Virus record (IMG/VR): IMGVR_UViG_3300010354_000086
Location: 1 to 63,767 of that record
DNA: 63,767 nt
Strand: one strand, 5' to 3'
From: a virus
The first letter of the stretch is position 1. Every line of letters starts with the position of its first letter. Of the stretch, positions 26,632 to 34,554 are shown one piece after another. The translations under genes were made by a program, and so were the position numbers. A model generated the notes under the pieces. The model did no database searches. It was not told the origin of the DNA and saw nothing but the letters and a program-made list of their open reading frames with translations.

Positions 26632-29600
26632 ATGGCACTAACATCACCAGGCGTAGAGGTAACAGTAATCGACGAGAGTTTTTATACTCCTGCCGAACCA
26701 GGTACTGTACCTTTAATTATTGTAGCCTCAAGACAAAACAAAACTAGTTCTAGCGGTGCTTCTAGTGCCCAGGGAACTCTAAAAGCAAACGCAGGTAAAA
26801 TTTATACAGTTACAAGCCAGCGTGAGTTAGCTGATTTATTTGGCGATCCAACATTTGTAACTGACACAAACAACAATCCAATTCACGCTAGTGAATTAAA
26901 TGAATATGGTTTACAAGCAGCATATAGTTTCTTAGGTGTAAGCTCAAGAGCATATGTTGTTCGTGCTGATGTTGATCTAGGAGAGTTAGAAGGTTCAGCA
27001 AATCCACCAGATGGTGCTCCTTCAAATGGTCAACTGTGGTTAGACACAGCGACTACAGAATGGGGTATTTTTGAATGGAACGGAGACCTAGTGACCGCAA
27101 CTAACGGTCAGACCTTTGTTAGCAAAACACCTACATATGTACTAACATCAGCAGATCAATTAACTGGCGGAGAACCAAAACCAAGTATTGGTCGTTATGG
27201 TGATTATGCTGTAGTAGCGTACATTGACCAGGATGTTGCTACAACTAGAACTAACATGGTCAGCTACTGGTACAAGAATCGTTCAGGTTCATGGGTACAG
27301 ATAGGCAGCAAAGACTGGGCTGCTAGTTGGGCTGCTGCTAAGTCAAGTGCTAACCCAGTTGTTGGCGCTGGAAATATCAAAATTAACGATCAAATGATTG
27401 CTACTGGAAGTTCATTAGCTACACTTGCAAGTAATATTAACGCTAATGCTTCTTTATCAGCTCAAGGTATTACTGCTGCTGTAGTTGACACAAGACTAGA
27501 AATTTATTCTAATGCAGATAACGATGCAGTTGGTGATTCTGAATTAGCAAATGCTGTAGTAATCGCTGCCGGTACATTGAATCCTACTACACTAGGTATT
27601 CCACCAGGAACTTACTACGGTCCAAAGATGACTATTAGTAAGCATACACAGGTTCCCGAGTACAAGAGTACAGATACTCGTCCACGACCAAGTGGTTCAG
27701 TATGGATTAAAACAACTAGTTTTAACCTAGGTGCTGATTATAAAGTTAGACAATTTAGCACAGCATTAAGTGCTTGGTCAGCTGTTCCGGCTCCAATGTA
27801 TTCAACTGCATCTGAAGCATTATACTACTTAGATCAAGCTGGTGGCGGATTAAATGTTGCTGTTGGTTCTACTTTTGTACAAACAAATGCTAAAGAGCAC
27901 AGCGGATATGATGCAACTCCTGCAGATGCCAGTTTCCACATTTATCGTAGAGCAGTTAAAGGTATTACATCAGCAACTTCCGAAAAGATTCAAACAGGAA
28001 CTTTAAGTGCAGGCGCATATTCAGTAACCATTAGAGAGTCAGTTGCAGGATCAATGACAATGAGTTCAGACTTTACTTGGACCATTACCTGTGCAGGCAC
28101 TACTGGTGATGCTGCTACTATTGCTGCTGCTCTAAGTGGTCCTGATGACAGCAATAATGTTCCTTCAGCACTGCTAGTAGAAGTCGATCTAGCTACAAAC
28201 AAAGTAGTAGTTAAGCACAAAGAGGGCGGAGAATTACATATCAAAGATACAGACAGTCTTTTTGCTGATATGGGATTTGCAGCGTTTGACTTTGAAACAA
28301 ATGAAGGTACCGCTAATTTTTATGATGCTCCTGCAGGTGATACTGGACATGATTATAGAATCAGCAATTGGAAATTATCAGCAGTTACATCAAGCGCAGC
28401 AGCACCAACTACACTAGTCGAAGATGGAAGACTATGGTACGATACTGACTTAGATGATGTAGATATCATGGTTCATGACGGTACTACTTGGGTTGGCTAT
28501 CAAAACTACAGCGGGTTTACAGGCACAGATCCAAACGGACCGATTGTAGCTGCTAGTGAGCCGTTAGAACAGAGTGACGGAACAGCACTAGTTACTGGTG
28601 ATATCTGGATTGATACTAGCGATGTTCCAAATTATCCGGTGGTAAAGCGTTATAACTCTGCACTACAGATTTGGACTACTATTGATACTTCAGATCAAAC
28701 TACAGAGAACGGTATTGTATTTGCAGATGCTCGTTGGGCAGTTGATGGCGAAACAGCTGAAGGTAGCACAATTGTTGACCTACTAACAAGTGATCATTTG
28801 GATCCAGATGCTCCAGATCCTGACTTATACCCAAGAGGCATGATGCTCTTTAATACTCGTCGTAGTGGGTTTAATGTCAAGCGTTTTGTAAAGAATCATA
28901 TCGATACAGGACCTAATTCAGAAAATCCTAGAATGGGCGATGCTTCAATGGTTAGCTACTACCCACATCGTTGGGTTACAGAATCAGCTAACGACCTAGA
29001 CGGTTCAGGAAGTTTTGGTAGTAAGGCACAAAGAAAGGTAGTTGTGCAAGCTCTACAAGCTCTAGTTAATAGCAACGAGAACTTAAGAGATGATAACCAG
29101 TACCAGTTTAACTTAATGGCTTGCCCATCATATCCAGAATTAATTGGTGAGATGCAAACACTTAATGTTGACAGAGGAATTACATCATTTATTATTGGTG
29201 ATACACCAATGACACTAGCTAATGATGCAACTACACTCTTATCATACTTAACTAATGCTGAAAACCGTGCTCAGGACGATCAGAAAGCTATTGTTACTAG
29301 AGACGAGTACTTGGGTGTTTTCTACCCAAGCGGATTTACTAGTGACAACTTCGGAAATGACGTTGTTGTTCCAGCAAGTCATATGATTTTAAGACAGTTT
29401 GCTCTTAGCGATCAAGTAAGTCGTCCATGGTTTGCACCAGCAGGTACACGTCGTGGTAATATTACTAATGCTACTAGCGTAGGTTATGTAAATGGTGAAG
29501 GTGAATTTGTTCCAGTAAGTTTAAATGAAGGACAGCGTGATACACTGTATATAAACAATGTAAACCCAATCGTTGTTGTTCCAGGTTCAGGACCTGTGAC

Positions 29601-29961
29601 ATTTGGTCAGAAAACTAGAGCAGCTACAGCTAGTGCTTTAGACAGAATCAATGTTGCAAGACTTGTTATTTACTTACGCAGTCAGTTGAATAAACTTGCT
29701 AAGCCATATATCTTTGAACCTAATGACAAGATTACTAGAGATGAGATTAAGAATCAAGTTGAAGGTTTATTGTTAGAACTCGTCGGTCTGAGAGGTATTT
29801 ACGACTTCTTAGTTGTTTGTGATGAAACTAACAACACACCAACAAGGATTGATCGTAATGAGCTCTATGTTGATGTAGCAATCGAACCAGTTAAAGCAGT
29901 TGAATTTATTTACATACCAATTCGACTAAAGAATACTGGTGAACTTGCTAATTTGGGCTAA
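26632..29961 (+). CDS. gp18: Tail sheath protein gp18, enlarged (1109 aa)
   Basis: MALTSPGVEVTVIDESFYTP at the N-terminus and the C-terminal core (RPWFAPAGTRRGNI, ARLVIYLRSQLNKLAKPYIF, EPNDKITRDEIKNQVEGLLL) are diagnostic of the contractile sheath family. T4 gp18 is 659 residues; here about 450 extra residues are inserted in the outer domains (roughly residues 120-700). They hold several GxxWxDT...W modules (near 130, 350, 600 and 660) and a FlgK/D3-like stretch (AGNIKINDQMIATGSSLATL). The insertions should lie on the outside of the tail. AAGGAG precedes the ATG, and tube gp19 follows after 17 bases. Confidence 0.95.
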   Translation: MALTSPGVEVTVIDESFYTPAEPGTVPLIIVASRQNKTSSSGASSAQGTLKANAGKIYTVTSQRELADLFGDPTFVTDTNNNPIHASELNEYGLQAAYSFLGVSSRAYVVRADVDLGELEGSANPPDGAPSNGQLWLDTATTEWGIFEWNGDLVTATNGQTFVSKTPTYVLTSADQLTGGEPKPSIGRYGDYAVVAYIDQDVATTRTNMVSYWYKNRSGSWVQIGSKDWAASWAAAKSSANPVVGAGNIKINDQMIATGSSLATLASNINANASLSAQGITAAVVDTRLEIYSNADNDAVGDSELANAVVIAAGTLNPTTLGIPPGTYYGPKMTISKHTQVPEYKSTDTRPRPSGSVWIKTTSFNLGADYKVRQFSTALSAWSAVPAPMYSTASEALYYLDQAGGGLNVAVGSTFVQTNAKEHSGYDATPADASFHIYRRAVKGITSATSEKIQTGTLSAGAYSVTIRESVAGSMTMSSDFTWTITCAGTTGDAATIAAALSGPDDSNNVPSALLVEVDLATNKVVVKHKEGGELHIKDTDSLFADMGFAAFDFETNEGTANFYDAPAGDTGHDYRISNWKLSAVTSSAAAPTTLVEDGRLWYDTDLDDVDIMVHDGTTWVGYQNYSGFTGTDPNGPIVAASEPLEQSDGTALVTGDIWIDTSDVPNYPVVKRYNSALQIWTTIDTSDQTTENGIVFADARWAVDGETAEGSTIVDLLTSDHLDPDAPDPDLYPRGMMLFNTRRSGFNVKRFVKNHIDTGPNSENPRMGDASMVSYYPHRWVTESANDLDGSGSFGSKAQRKVVVQALQALVNSNENLRDDNQYQFNLMACPSYPELIGEMQTLNVDRGITSFIIGDTPMTLANDATTLLSYLTNAENRAQDDQKAIVTRDEYLGVFYPSGFTSDNFGNDVVVPASHMILRQFALSDQVSRPWFAPAGTRRGNITNATSVGYVNGEGEFVPVSLNEGQRDTLYINNVNPIVVVPGSGPVTFGQKTRAATASALDRINVARLVIYLRSQLNKLAKPYIFEPNDKITRDEIKNQVEGLLLELVGLRGIYDFLVVCDETNNTPTRIDRNELYVDVAIEPVKAVEFIYIPIRLKNTGELANLG

Positions 29962-29978
29962 ACATTAGGAGAAACTAA

Positions 29979-30608
29979 ATGGCTATTTCAACACTTTCAA
30001 GATTATCAATTCCACTAGCCAGTGACCAAACGGCCAGCAATCAGGGTCTCCTGATGCCCAAACTAAAGTATCGCTTTCGCGTTACTTTAGAAGGCTTTGG
30101 AGTTAGTGATACAATTGAATTAACAAAACAGGTTGTAGATGTAACTCGTCCAAATGTAAGTTTTGAACCAATTACACTTGATGCTTATAACAGTAAAGTA
30201 TTTTTGGCAGGTAAGCATACATGGCAGACAATTACTCTAAACATTAGAGACGAAGTTACTGGTCAAGTACAGCGACTAGTTGGCGAACAGCTACAGAAGC
30301 AGTTCGACTTCTACGAGCAAGCCAGTGCTGCTGCTGGTAATTCATACAAGTTCTTAACTCGTATTGAAATACTAGATGGCGGTAACGGAACATTTGATCC
30401 AGTGATATTAGAGACATGGGAATGTGCAGGGTGTTTCCTAACTCAAGTTGACTATGGTAACTTAGCATACAATGCTAACGAAGCTGTGCAAATTGCGTTA
30501 ACTATCCAGCCAGACAACTGTATCCAGATTCCACCAGCAACTGGTGTCGGTGCAGATGTTGGACGCTTGGATGGTCTACAAGTTGTCAACTCAACTGGTC
30601 AGAGCTAA
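29979..30608 (+). CDS. gp19: Tail tube protein gp19 (209 aa)
   Basis: The region PKLKYRFRVTLEGFGVSDTI, ELTKQVVDVTRPNVSFEPIT, LDAYNSKVFLAGKHTWQTIT and LNIRDEVTGQV is the canonical gp19 tube fold that stacks inside the sheath and conducts DNA. T4 gp19 is 163 residues; the extra length is N-terminal (about 25) and C-terminal. It directly follows gp18, as in T4, with TTAGGAGAAA as ribosome site, and ends in a strong terminator. Confidence 0.95.
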   Translation: MAISTLSRLSIPLASDQTASNQGLLMPKLKYRFRVTLEGFGVSDTIELTKQVVDVTRPNVSFEPITLDAYNSKVFLAGKHTWQTITLNIRDEVTGQVQRLVGEQLQKQFDFYEQASAAAGNSYKFLTRIEILDGGNGTFDPVILETWECAGCFLTQVDYGNLAYNANEAVQIALTIQPDNCIQIPPATGVGADVGRLDGLQVVNSTGQS

Positions 30609-30625
30609 TCTACAGCTATACAGTA

Positions 30626-30652
30626 AAAAAAGGTACCTTAGGTACCTTTTTT
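30626..30652 (+). terminator. Intrinsic terminator after gp19
   Basis: A perfect stem AAAAAAGGTACC / GGTACCTTTTTT with a TTA loop and terminal T run, 18 bases after the gp19 stop. Because A and T runs flank the stem, it should also function on the opposite strand. Confidence 0.9.
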
Positions 30653-30677
30653 ACTTTATATGCCCATATTATTTTTC

Positions 30678-30685
30678 TATAAATA
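30678..30685 (+). promoter_or_regulatory. Perfect T4 late promoter TATAAATA, leaderless geometry
   Basis: TATAAATA is followed by 6 bases and the ATG at 30692, with no Shine-Dalgarno between. Transcription should start at or one base before the ATG. Confidence 0.8.
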
Positions 30686-30691
30686 TAATAT

Positions 30692-32341
30692 ATGGCTTCA
30701 CCTAATAAATTTTTAAACAACTTATATCTAGCATCGGGCACTAAGGGAAATCTTGGAGATTTCCAGCATGCCGCGCGATTATATAATGATGCTAATTTTC
30801 GACTAGCACCGAAAACAAAGTTTTTATATTATGTCGTTTTTAATATAAACCCAGCAGCTCTTTCAGAAGATCCAGAATTCAAAGAAAAGCATATTACAGA
30901 GATTAATCTACTGGTAAAAAATGTACAACTTCCTAAATTTACCGTAGATATAACAAAAGAAAAACAGTATAACAGAAATAAAATAATACAGAAGAAAATT
31001 ACTTACGACGATATAAGTTTAGATTTTCATGACGACATGTCGGGTGTAACTACTCGATTATGGAAGATATACTATCAATGGTATTTCTTTGATCATAGAC
31101 ATAACAATAACAAAGATAACAATCCTAACTCAGGAGTTCCACCTCAATACGATCGAAAAGTAAAAAGACTAGCAGCAGATGAGAGAATTTTTCGTTACGG
31201 ATTAGATCCAAAAAAAGGGTTAAATCATCTTGATATTGACGGTCAATTTTTCGACTCGATTCATATCTATCAGCTTTACCAGCAAAAGTATACGCAAATC
31301 ACTTTAGTTAACCCAATGGTAAAATCATGGCAGCACGACCAGATGGATTATAGCCTAAGCGAAGTTACTCGTAGTTCTATGACTTTGTCATATGAAACTG
31401 TGTTTTATAATGTAGGTGATGTTGAAGAAGATAACCCTCGAGGGTTCGCAACTACACATTACGATAAAATTCCAAGTCCGTTAAGTCTTCCTGGAGGGAA
31501 CCCTTTAGGTCCTGCAGGCGGGTCTTCGGGTAATGGCTTCGGAGGACCGAAATCAAAAGGAATTCAAAGTCCTATATCTAACAACATACTTGGAAATACT
31601 AAATCAGGAACTGGACCTATACCTGGATTAGATTTAAAATCAGGAACTTTAGGGGTGAATAATGTTGCATCATTAGGTGGAATGAACAATTATAATTTTC
31701 CAAAAGTTGGTGGTAAAGGTGGTAATTTCGATGTAACTAAGGCGGTTCCGGCTTTGACTAATGTTGCTAAAATGCCACAGATGAATTCCACTCAGATGTA
31801 CAAAACTTATAATAGTAATGACAACTCTTTAGGTCGGTTAGCATCAGCTACTACTTATCGAGCGCAGACAAGAGGACAACCGTTTGGTGGGAATGTTAAT
31901 GTTCTTAATCAACGATGGGGAAATTTACCGGGTAACGAGCAGCAGATATTTAAAAATATAGCGTTAACAGCGTTAAGGAACGCTGATCCATTTGTAAAAA
32001 CTATAGCAACAGCAGCTCTTAATACAATAACAAATACTAGAAAAACAACTAATAGATATGCTAATCCTGTGACTAACAGACCAGTAACTGGTATAGGTGG
32101 GGTTAACTTAACTCCATTTGGTGGTGATGTTGCGGCAGCTAATGGAAGGTATGCACAAACTGGATTTGTGAGAGATGAGGCTACAGGATTGAACAGAAAC
32201 CAAGCAAATCAAATTTTTAATAGAGGGGGAGAAGTTTTAGCAAATCCTAATCAAAATTATGCAAGACCTAGTGCATATTCAAGTTTTGAGAAACTTGATC
32301 TAAACGAAGATGGATTCGCTAATGACTTTGGTGGTGAATGA
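30692..32341 (+). CDS. Tube-like baseplate/tail protein (gp19-type N-domain, 549 aa)
   Basis: Residues about 40-245 read like a tail-tube fold: KFLYYVVFNINP, INLLVKNVQLPKFTVDITKE, YNRNKIIQKKITYDDISLDF, HDDMSGV. These parallel gp19's R-P-x-V, Y-N-S/R-x-V and L-x-L/F-x-D-D. Residues about 260-470 are Gly/Asn/Pro-rich and probably disordered. The C-terminus DLNEDGFANDFGG resembles an EF-hand-like acidic loop. Position after gp19 suggests a tube-initiation or baseplate-hub protein (gp48/gp54-like role), but the assignment is uncertain. The stop overlaps the next ATG. Confidence 0.6.
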   Translation: MASPNKFLNNLYLASGTKGNLGDFQHAARLYNDANFRLAPKTKFLYYVVFNINPAALSEDPEFKEKHITEINLLVKNVQLPKFTVDITKEKQYNRNKIIQKKITYDDISLDFHDDMSGVTTRLWKIYYQWYFFDHRHNNNKDNNPNSGVPPQYDRKVKRLAADERIFRYGLDPKKGLNHLDIDGQFFDSIHIYQLYQQKYTQITLVNPMVKSWQHDQMDYSLSEVTRSSMTLSYETVFYNVGDVEEDNPRGFATTHYDKIPSPLSLPGGNPLGPAGGSSGNGFGGPKSKGIQSPISNNILGNTKSGTGPIPGLDLKSGTLGVNNVASLGGMNNYNFPKVGGKGGNFDVTKAVPALTNVAKMPQMNSTQMYKTYNSNDNSLGRLASATTYRAQTRGQPFGGNVNVLNQRWGNLPGNEQQIFKNIALTALRNADPFVKTIATAALNTITNTRKTTNRYANPVTNRPVTGIGGVNLTPFGGDVAAANGRYAQTGFVRDEATGLNRNQANQIFNRGGEVLANPNQNYARPSAYSSFEKLDLNEDGFANDFGGE

Positions 32342-32679
32342 TGGACAGTGCTGAAAGAGTTAGAAATTTTTTCGATAAATTTTATGGGGAACCTGTAAGT
32401 TTTAATGCTTCAGAATTTGACAGTGTCAAGGGATATTTTGAAAAAAGAGGTTTTGACGAAAGTTCTTCACAAAGCATCACAGGTATACTTTTAACTCAAG
32501 CTAAAAAAGAAAATATACCTGCATTTCAACTTATTAATACCCTTAAAGGTATTGACGATGTTCAATTAAGTTTTGTTGTAAATCAAATTCTTAATTATAG
32601 TAGACAAAAAAACACAGTTCTAGGGTATAAGAGAGAACAGCCACCTGAAATGTTCGAAAGCAGAAATATTGTCTACTAA
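32338..32679 (+). CDS. Conserved virion-type protein (113 aa), function unknown
   Basis: Starts MMDSAERVRNFFDKFYGEPV within ATGA of the preceding stop. It is mainly helical (YFEKRGFDESSSQSITGILL, LINTLKGIDDVQLSFVVNQI, LNYSRQKNTVLGY) with a C-terminal MFESRNIVY. The R-G-F-x-E...A/Q-S-I, L-L-T-L-K-G-D-x-x-Q-L and Y-K/S-R-N-I phrases are familiar from T4-like phages of aquatic bacteria as a small structural protein; this is recognition without a search. It is coupled to gp4 by TAATG. Confidence 0.6.
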   Translation: MMDSAERVRNFFDKFYGEPVSFNASEFDSVKGYFEKRGFDESSSQSITGILLTQAKKENIPAFQLINTLKGIDDVQLSFVVNQILNYSRQKNTVLGYKREQPPEMFESRNIVY

Positions 32680-33113
32680 TGCCAAAGTTTGCTCAAGGAA
32701 AATTTAATCTCAAAAACCCTGACAAATATATGGGTCTCAAAACGCCCACTTATAGGTCAAGCTGGGAATGGGCATTTATGCAATTTTGTGACACTCACCC
32801 TGCTGTTCTAAAATGGGCCAGTGAAAGTATAAGGATCCCCTATAAGGATCCATTTACTGGTCGATATACAGTATATGTTCCTGATTTTTTTATTCAATAT
32901 ATGGATAAAGATAGTAAAACATTTGCCGAAGTAGTTGAAATTAAACCTAGCAATCAAACTTTAAAAGAGGCTGTGGGTAAAAATCCATATAATCAAGCTC
33001 ATTATGTAAAAAATATGGCCAAGTGGGAAGCAGCAAATGCGTGGTGTCGACAGCAAGGTATTCGATTTCGAGTTATTAATGAACAAGATATATTCGGTTT
33101 GAAAAAGAAATAA
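32679..33113 (+). CDS. gp4: Head completion protein gp4 (144 aa)
   Basis: The opening KFAQGKFNLKNPDKYMGLKT, then PTYRSSWEWAFMQFCDTHPA, VLKWASESIRIPY and YVPDFFIQYMDKD, with EVVEIKPSNQT, follows T4 gp4 (also called gp50) and its TnsA-like nuclease fold. Candidate catalytic residues are Glu near position 30 (SSWEW), Asp in VPDFF, and Glu-x-Lys in VEIKP. In T4 it acts on the filled head before tail joining. It overlaps the previous stop by one base and precedes the terminase genes. Confidence 0.88.
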   Translation: MPKFAQGKFNLKNPDKYMGLKTPTYRSSWEWAFMQFCDTHPAVLKWASESIRIPYKDPFTGRYTVYVPDFFIQYMDKDSKTFAEVVEIKPSNQTLKEAVGKNPYNQAHYVKNMAKWEAANAWCRQQGIRFRVINEQDIFGLKKK

Positions 33114-33123
33114 TTTCAAACTG

Positions 33124-33131
33124 ATTAAATA
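33124..33131 (+). promoter_or_regulatory. Late promoter-like box ATTAAATA, leaderless geometry
   Basis: ATTAAATA (6 of 8 to TATAAATA, AAATA core intact) ends 4 bases before the gp16 ATG; no Shine-Dalgarno sequence lies between. Confidence 0.5.
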
Positions 33132-33135
33132 CCTT

Positions 33136-33615
33136 ATGACTAAAAAACTAGAAGAACTACTTAACCTCCCTGAATCTAAAAAATTACAGGATGCCATGCT
33201 TGATGAACAAGAACATCAAGAAGTTGTACATCAAGAAAACCTTTTTAAAGATATCGTCGAATTTGACAAGATAAATGCAGCACTGCCAGTAGTAAAAGGG
33301 CTAGGTGAACAAAGCGATAAAGAACTAGACGAGCTAGCAGCAAAGGCCTTGCAAAGTTATCAAGATCTTATGGATCTTGGTATGAATGTTGAACTACGAT
33401 ATGCTAGTAGAGTAATGGAAGTTGCTAGTACTATGCTTAAGAATGCCATAGATGCAAAAGCACATAAGATTGATAAAAAGATTAAGATGGTACAGCTTCA
33501 ACTACAAAAAGAAAAACAAGATAAGAAATCTGCCCCTGAAACGCCGATTGAAGGTGAAGGTTTTATTGTTACTGATCGCAATAGTCTACTTGAAAAATTA
33601 AAGAATATGAAATAA
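33136..33615 (+). CDS. gp16: Small terminase subunit gp16 (159 aa)
   Basis: MTKKLEELLNLPESKKLQDA is followed by a helical core (DELAAKALQSYQDLMDLGMN, RYASRVMEVASTMLKNAIDA) and a basic, coiled tail (KIDKKIKMVQLQLQKEKQDK). Length (T4 gp16 is 164), helical hairpin layout and position before gp17 identify it as the ring-forming small subunit that regulates packaging initiation. The C-terminus (GEGFIVTDRNSLLEKLK) is a probable contact segment for gp17. The ATG follows the late box with only four bases. Confidence 0.8.
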   Translation: MTKKLEELLNLPESKKLQDAMLDEQEHQEVVHQENLFKDIVEFDKINAALPVVKGLGEQSDKELDELAAKALQSYQDLMDLGMNVELRYASRVMEVASTMLKNAIDAKAHKIDKKIKMVQLQLQKEKQDKKSAPETPIEGEGFIVTDRNSLLEKLKNMK

Positions 33616-33618
33616 ATA
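33611..33618 (+). promoter_or_regulatory. Late promoter box AATAAATA
   Basis: The box overlaps the end of gp16 and lies 17 bases before the ATG at 33636, with AGGAT in the leader. It probably drives the packaged-type gene, its neighbour and gp17. Confidence 0.68.
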
Positions 33619-33635
33619 CACTATAGGATCTACAT

Positions 33636-34202
33636 ATGAAATCATTCCACGAATATCTTACAGAATCTAAAAAAACCTATAGTTTTAAGGTTAAAGTAGC
33701 AGGAGATTTACCTGAAGGGTTTAAACCATCAGTCGAGTCTGCTATGCAGAAATACGGACTAGTCAAAATGTCAGGTCCAAAAAGAACACCTATAAAAGAA
33801 GTAGTTATGGACTTCCCTCACCTATCTAACGAGTCAGTTAGCGTATTTGAAATTGAAGTAAACTATCCTACTACTCCAGATGTTTTACAAGATTATCTTT
33901 CAAGAAGCTTGAAATTTCCCGGCTCTCATATTGTAGTTAGAACTCCGACATTTGAAGTAGATCAACCAGAAGTTAAAGATGTGTATCAGACAAATTTAAC
34001 TAGTGAATATCCAAAAGGCGACGACGCACAAAAAGAAGTTGGATCTACTAAAGTTGCTAGCTTTCTAAAAGAACTTGAAAAAGATCGTAAAGACCGAGCG
34101 TGCAAAGACCAGCCTTTAGATAAAGATACTAAGCATATGTCTATGGATGAAGCAGAAGAGTCTACTAGTCCTATTGGCTCTACTAAAAGGAAACAAAAAT
34201 GA
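33636..34202 (+). CDS. Probable capsid-packaged protein with strong CTS-like N-terminus (188 aa)
   Basis: MKSFHEYLTE|SKK aligns without gaps to the T4 capsid-targeting sequence MKTYQEFIAE: identical or conservative at most of ten positions, ending L-x-E for prohead protease cleavage after Glu10. Next is a domain (YSFKVKVAGDLPEGFKPSVE, TPIKEVVMDFPHLSNESVS, VFEIEVNYPTTPDVLQDYLS) with a ferredoxin-like alternation, then a charged tail (KELEKDRKDRACKDQPLDKD). A second possible processing point is SMDE|A. It lies between gp16 and gp17 and overlaps the next start. A prohead core or injected protein is inferred. Confidence 0.68.
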   Translation: MKSFHEYLTESKKTYSFKVKVAGDLPEGFKPSVESAMQKYGLVKMSGPKRTPIKEVVMDFPHLSNESVSVFEIEVNYPTTPDVLQDYLSRSLKFPGSHIVVRTPTFEVDQPEVKDVYQTNLTSEYPKGDDAQKEVGSTKVASFLKELEKDRKDRACKDQPLDKDTKHMSMDEAEESTSPIGSTKRKQK

Positions 34203-34552
34203 ACTTTGTAGATATTCTTAAAAAATTAGAAGAACTAGAAAAATCTTCTGTTAAGGAAGCAGTGCATGTAACAACTGATACTCCGGAAGAGGCAGCAGCT
34301 ATTCGTGAGTTACTTAATGCTGCTGGAATGCAAGAACAAGGTGAAGAAACGCTCGACGACGATTACGCTAATCGCCCAGAAGAAGAAGTCCATCCACTCG
34401 ATGCTATGATGTCTCAAGGTAGCGATCTTAACAAGCCTAAAAAGATGTTCCGTAAAGAATTCCCAGGTGATAACCCTATGGCAGTACCTAGTCAGTTTGA
34501 AAGTGTTAAACATCAATTAACAAAGGCTTACCAAAACTTTAAGACAAGGTAA
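34199..34552 (+). CDS. Conserved hypothetical protein before gp17 (117 aa)
   Basis: Starts MNFVDILKKLEELEKSS within ATGA of the preceding stop. It is acidic, with a helical N-terminus, an ACT-like short strand (VHVTTDTPEEAAAIRELLNA) and a motif DDYANRPEEEVHPLDAMMS, then LNKPKKMFRKEFPGDNPMAV. The last motif (YAN.P-E ... LN-K/R-P-K ... GDNPM) is common in proteins of aquatic T4-like phages and often stands at the end of packaged or core proteins. The function is unknown; a prohead core role is possible from its position. Confidence 0.6.
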   Translation: MNFVDILKKLEELEKSSVKEAVHVTTDTPEEAAAIRELLNAAGMQEQGEETLDDDYANRPEEEVHPLDAMMSQGSDLNKPKKMFRKEFPGDNPMAVPSQFESVKHQLTKAYQNFKTR

Positions 34553-34554
34553 TC

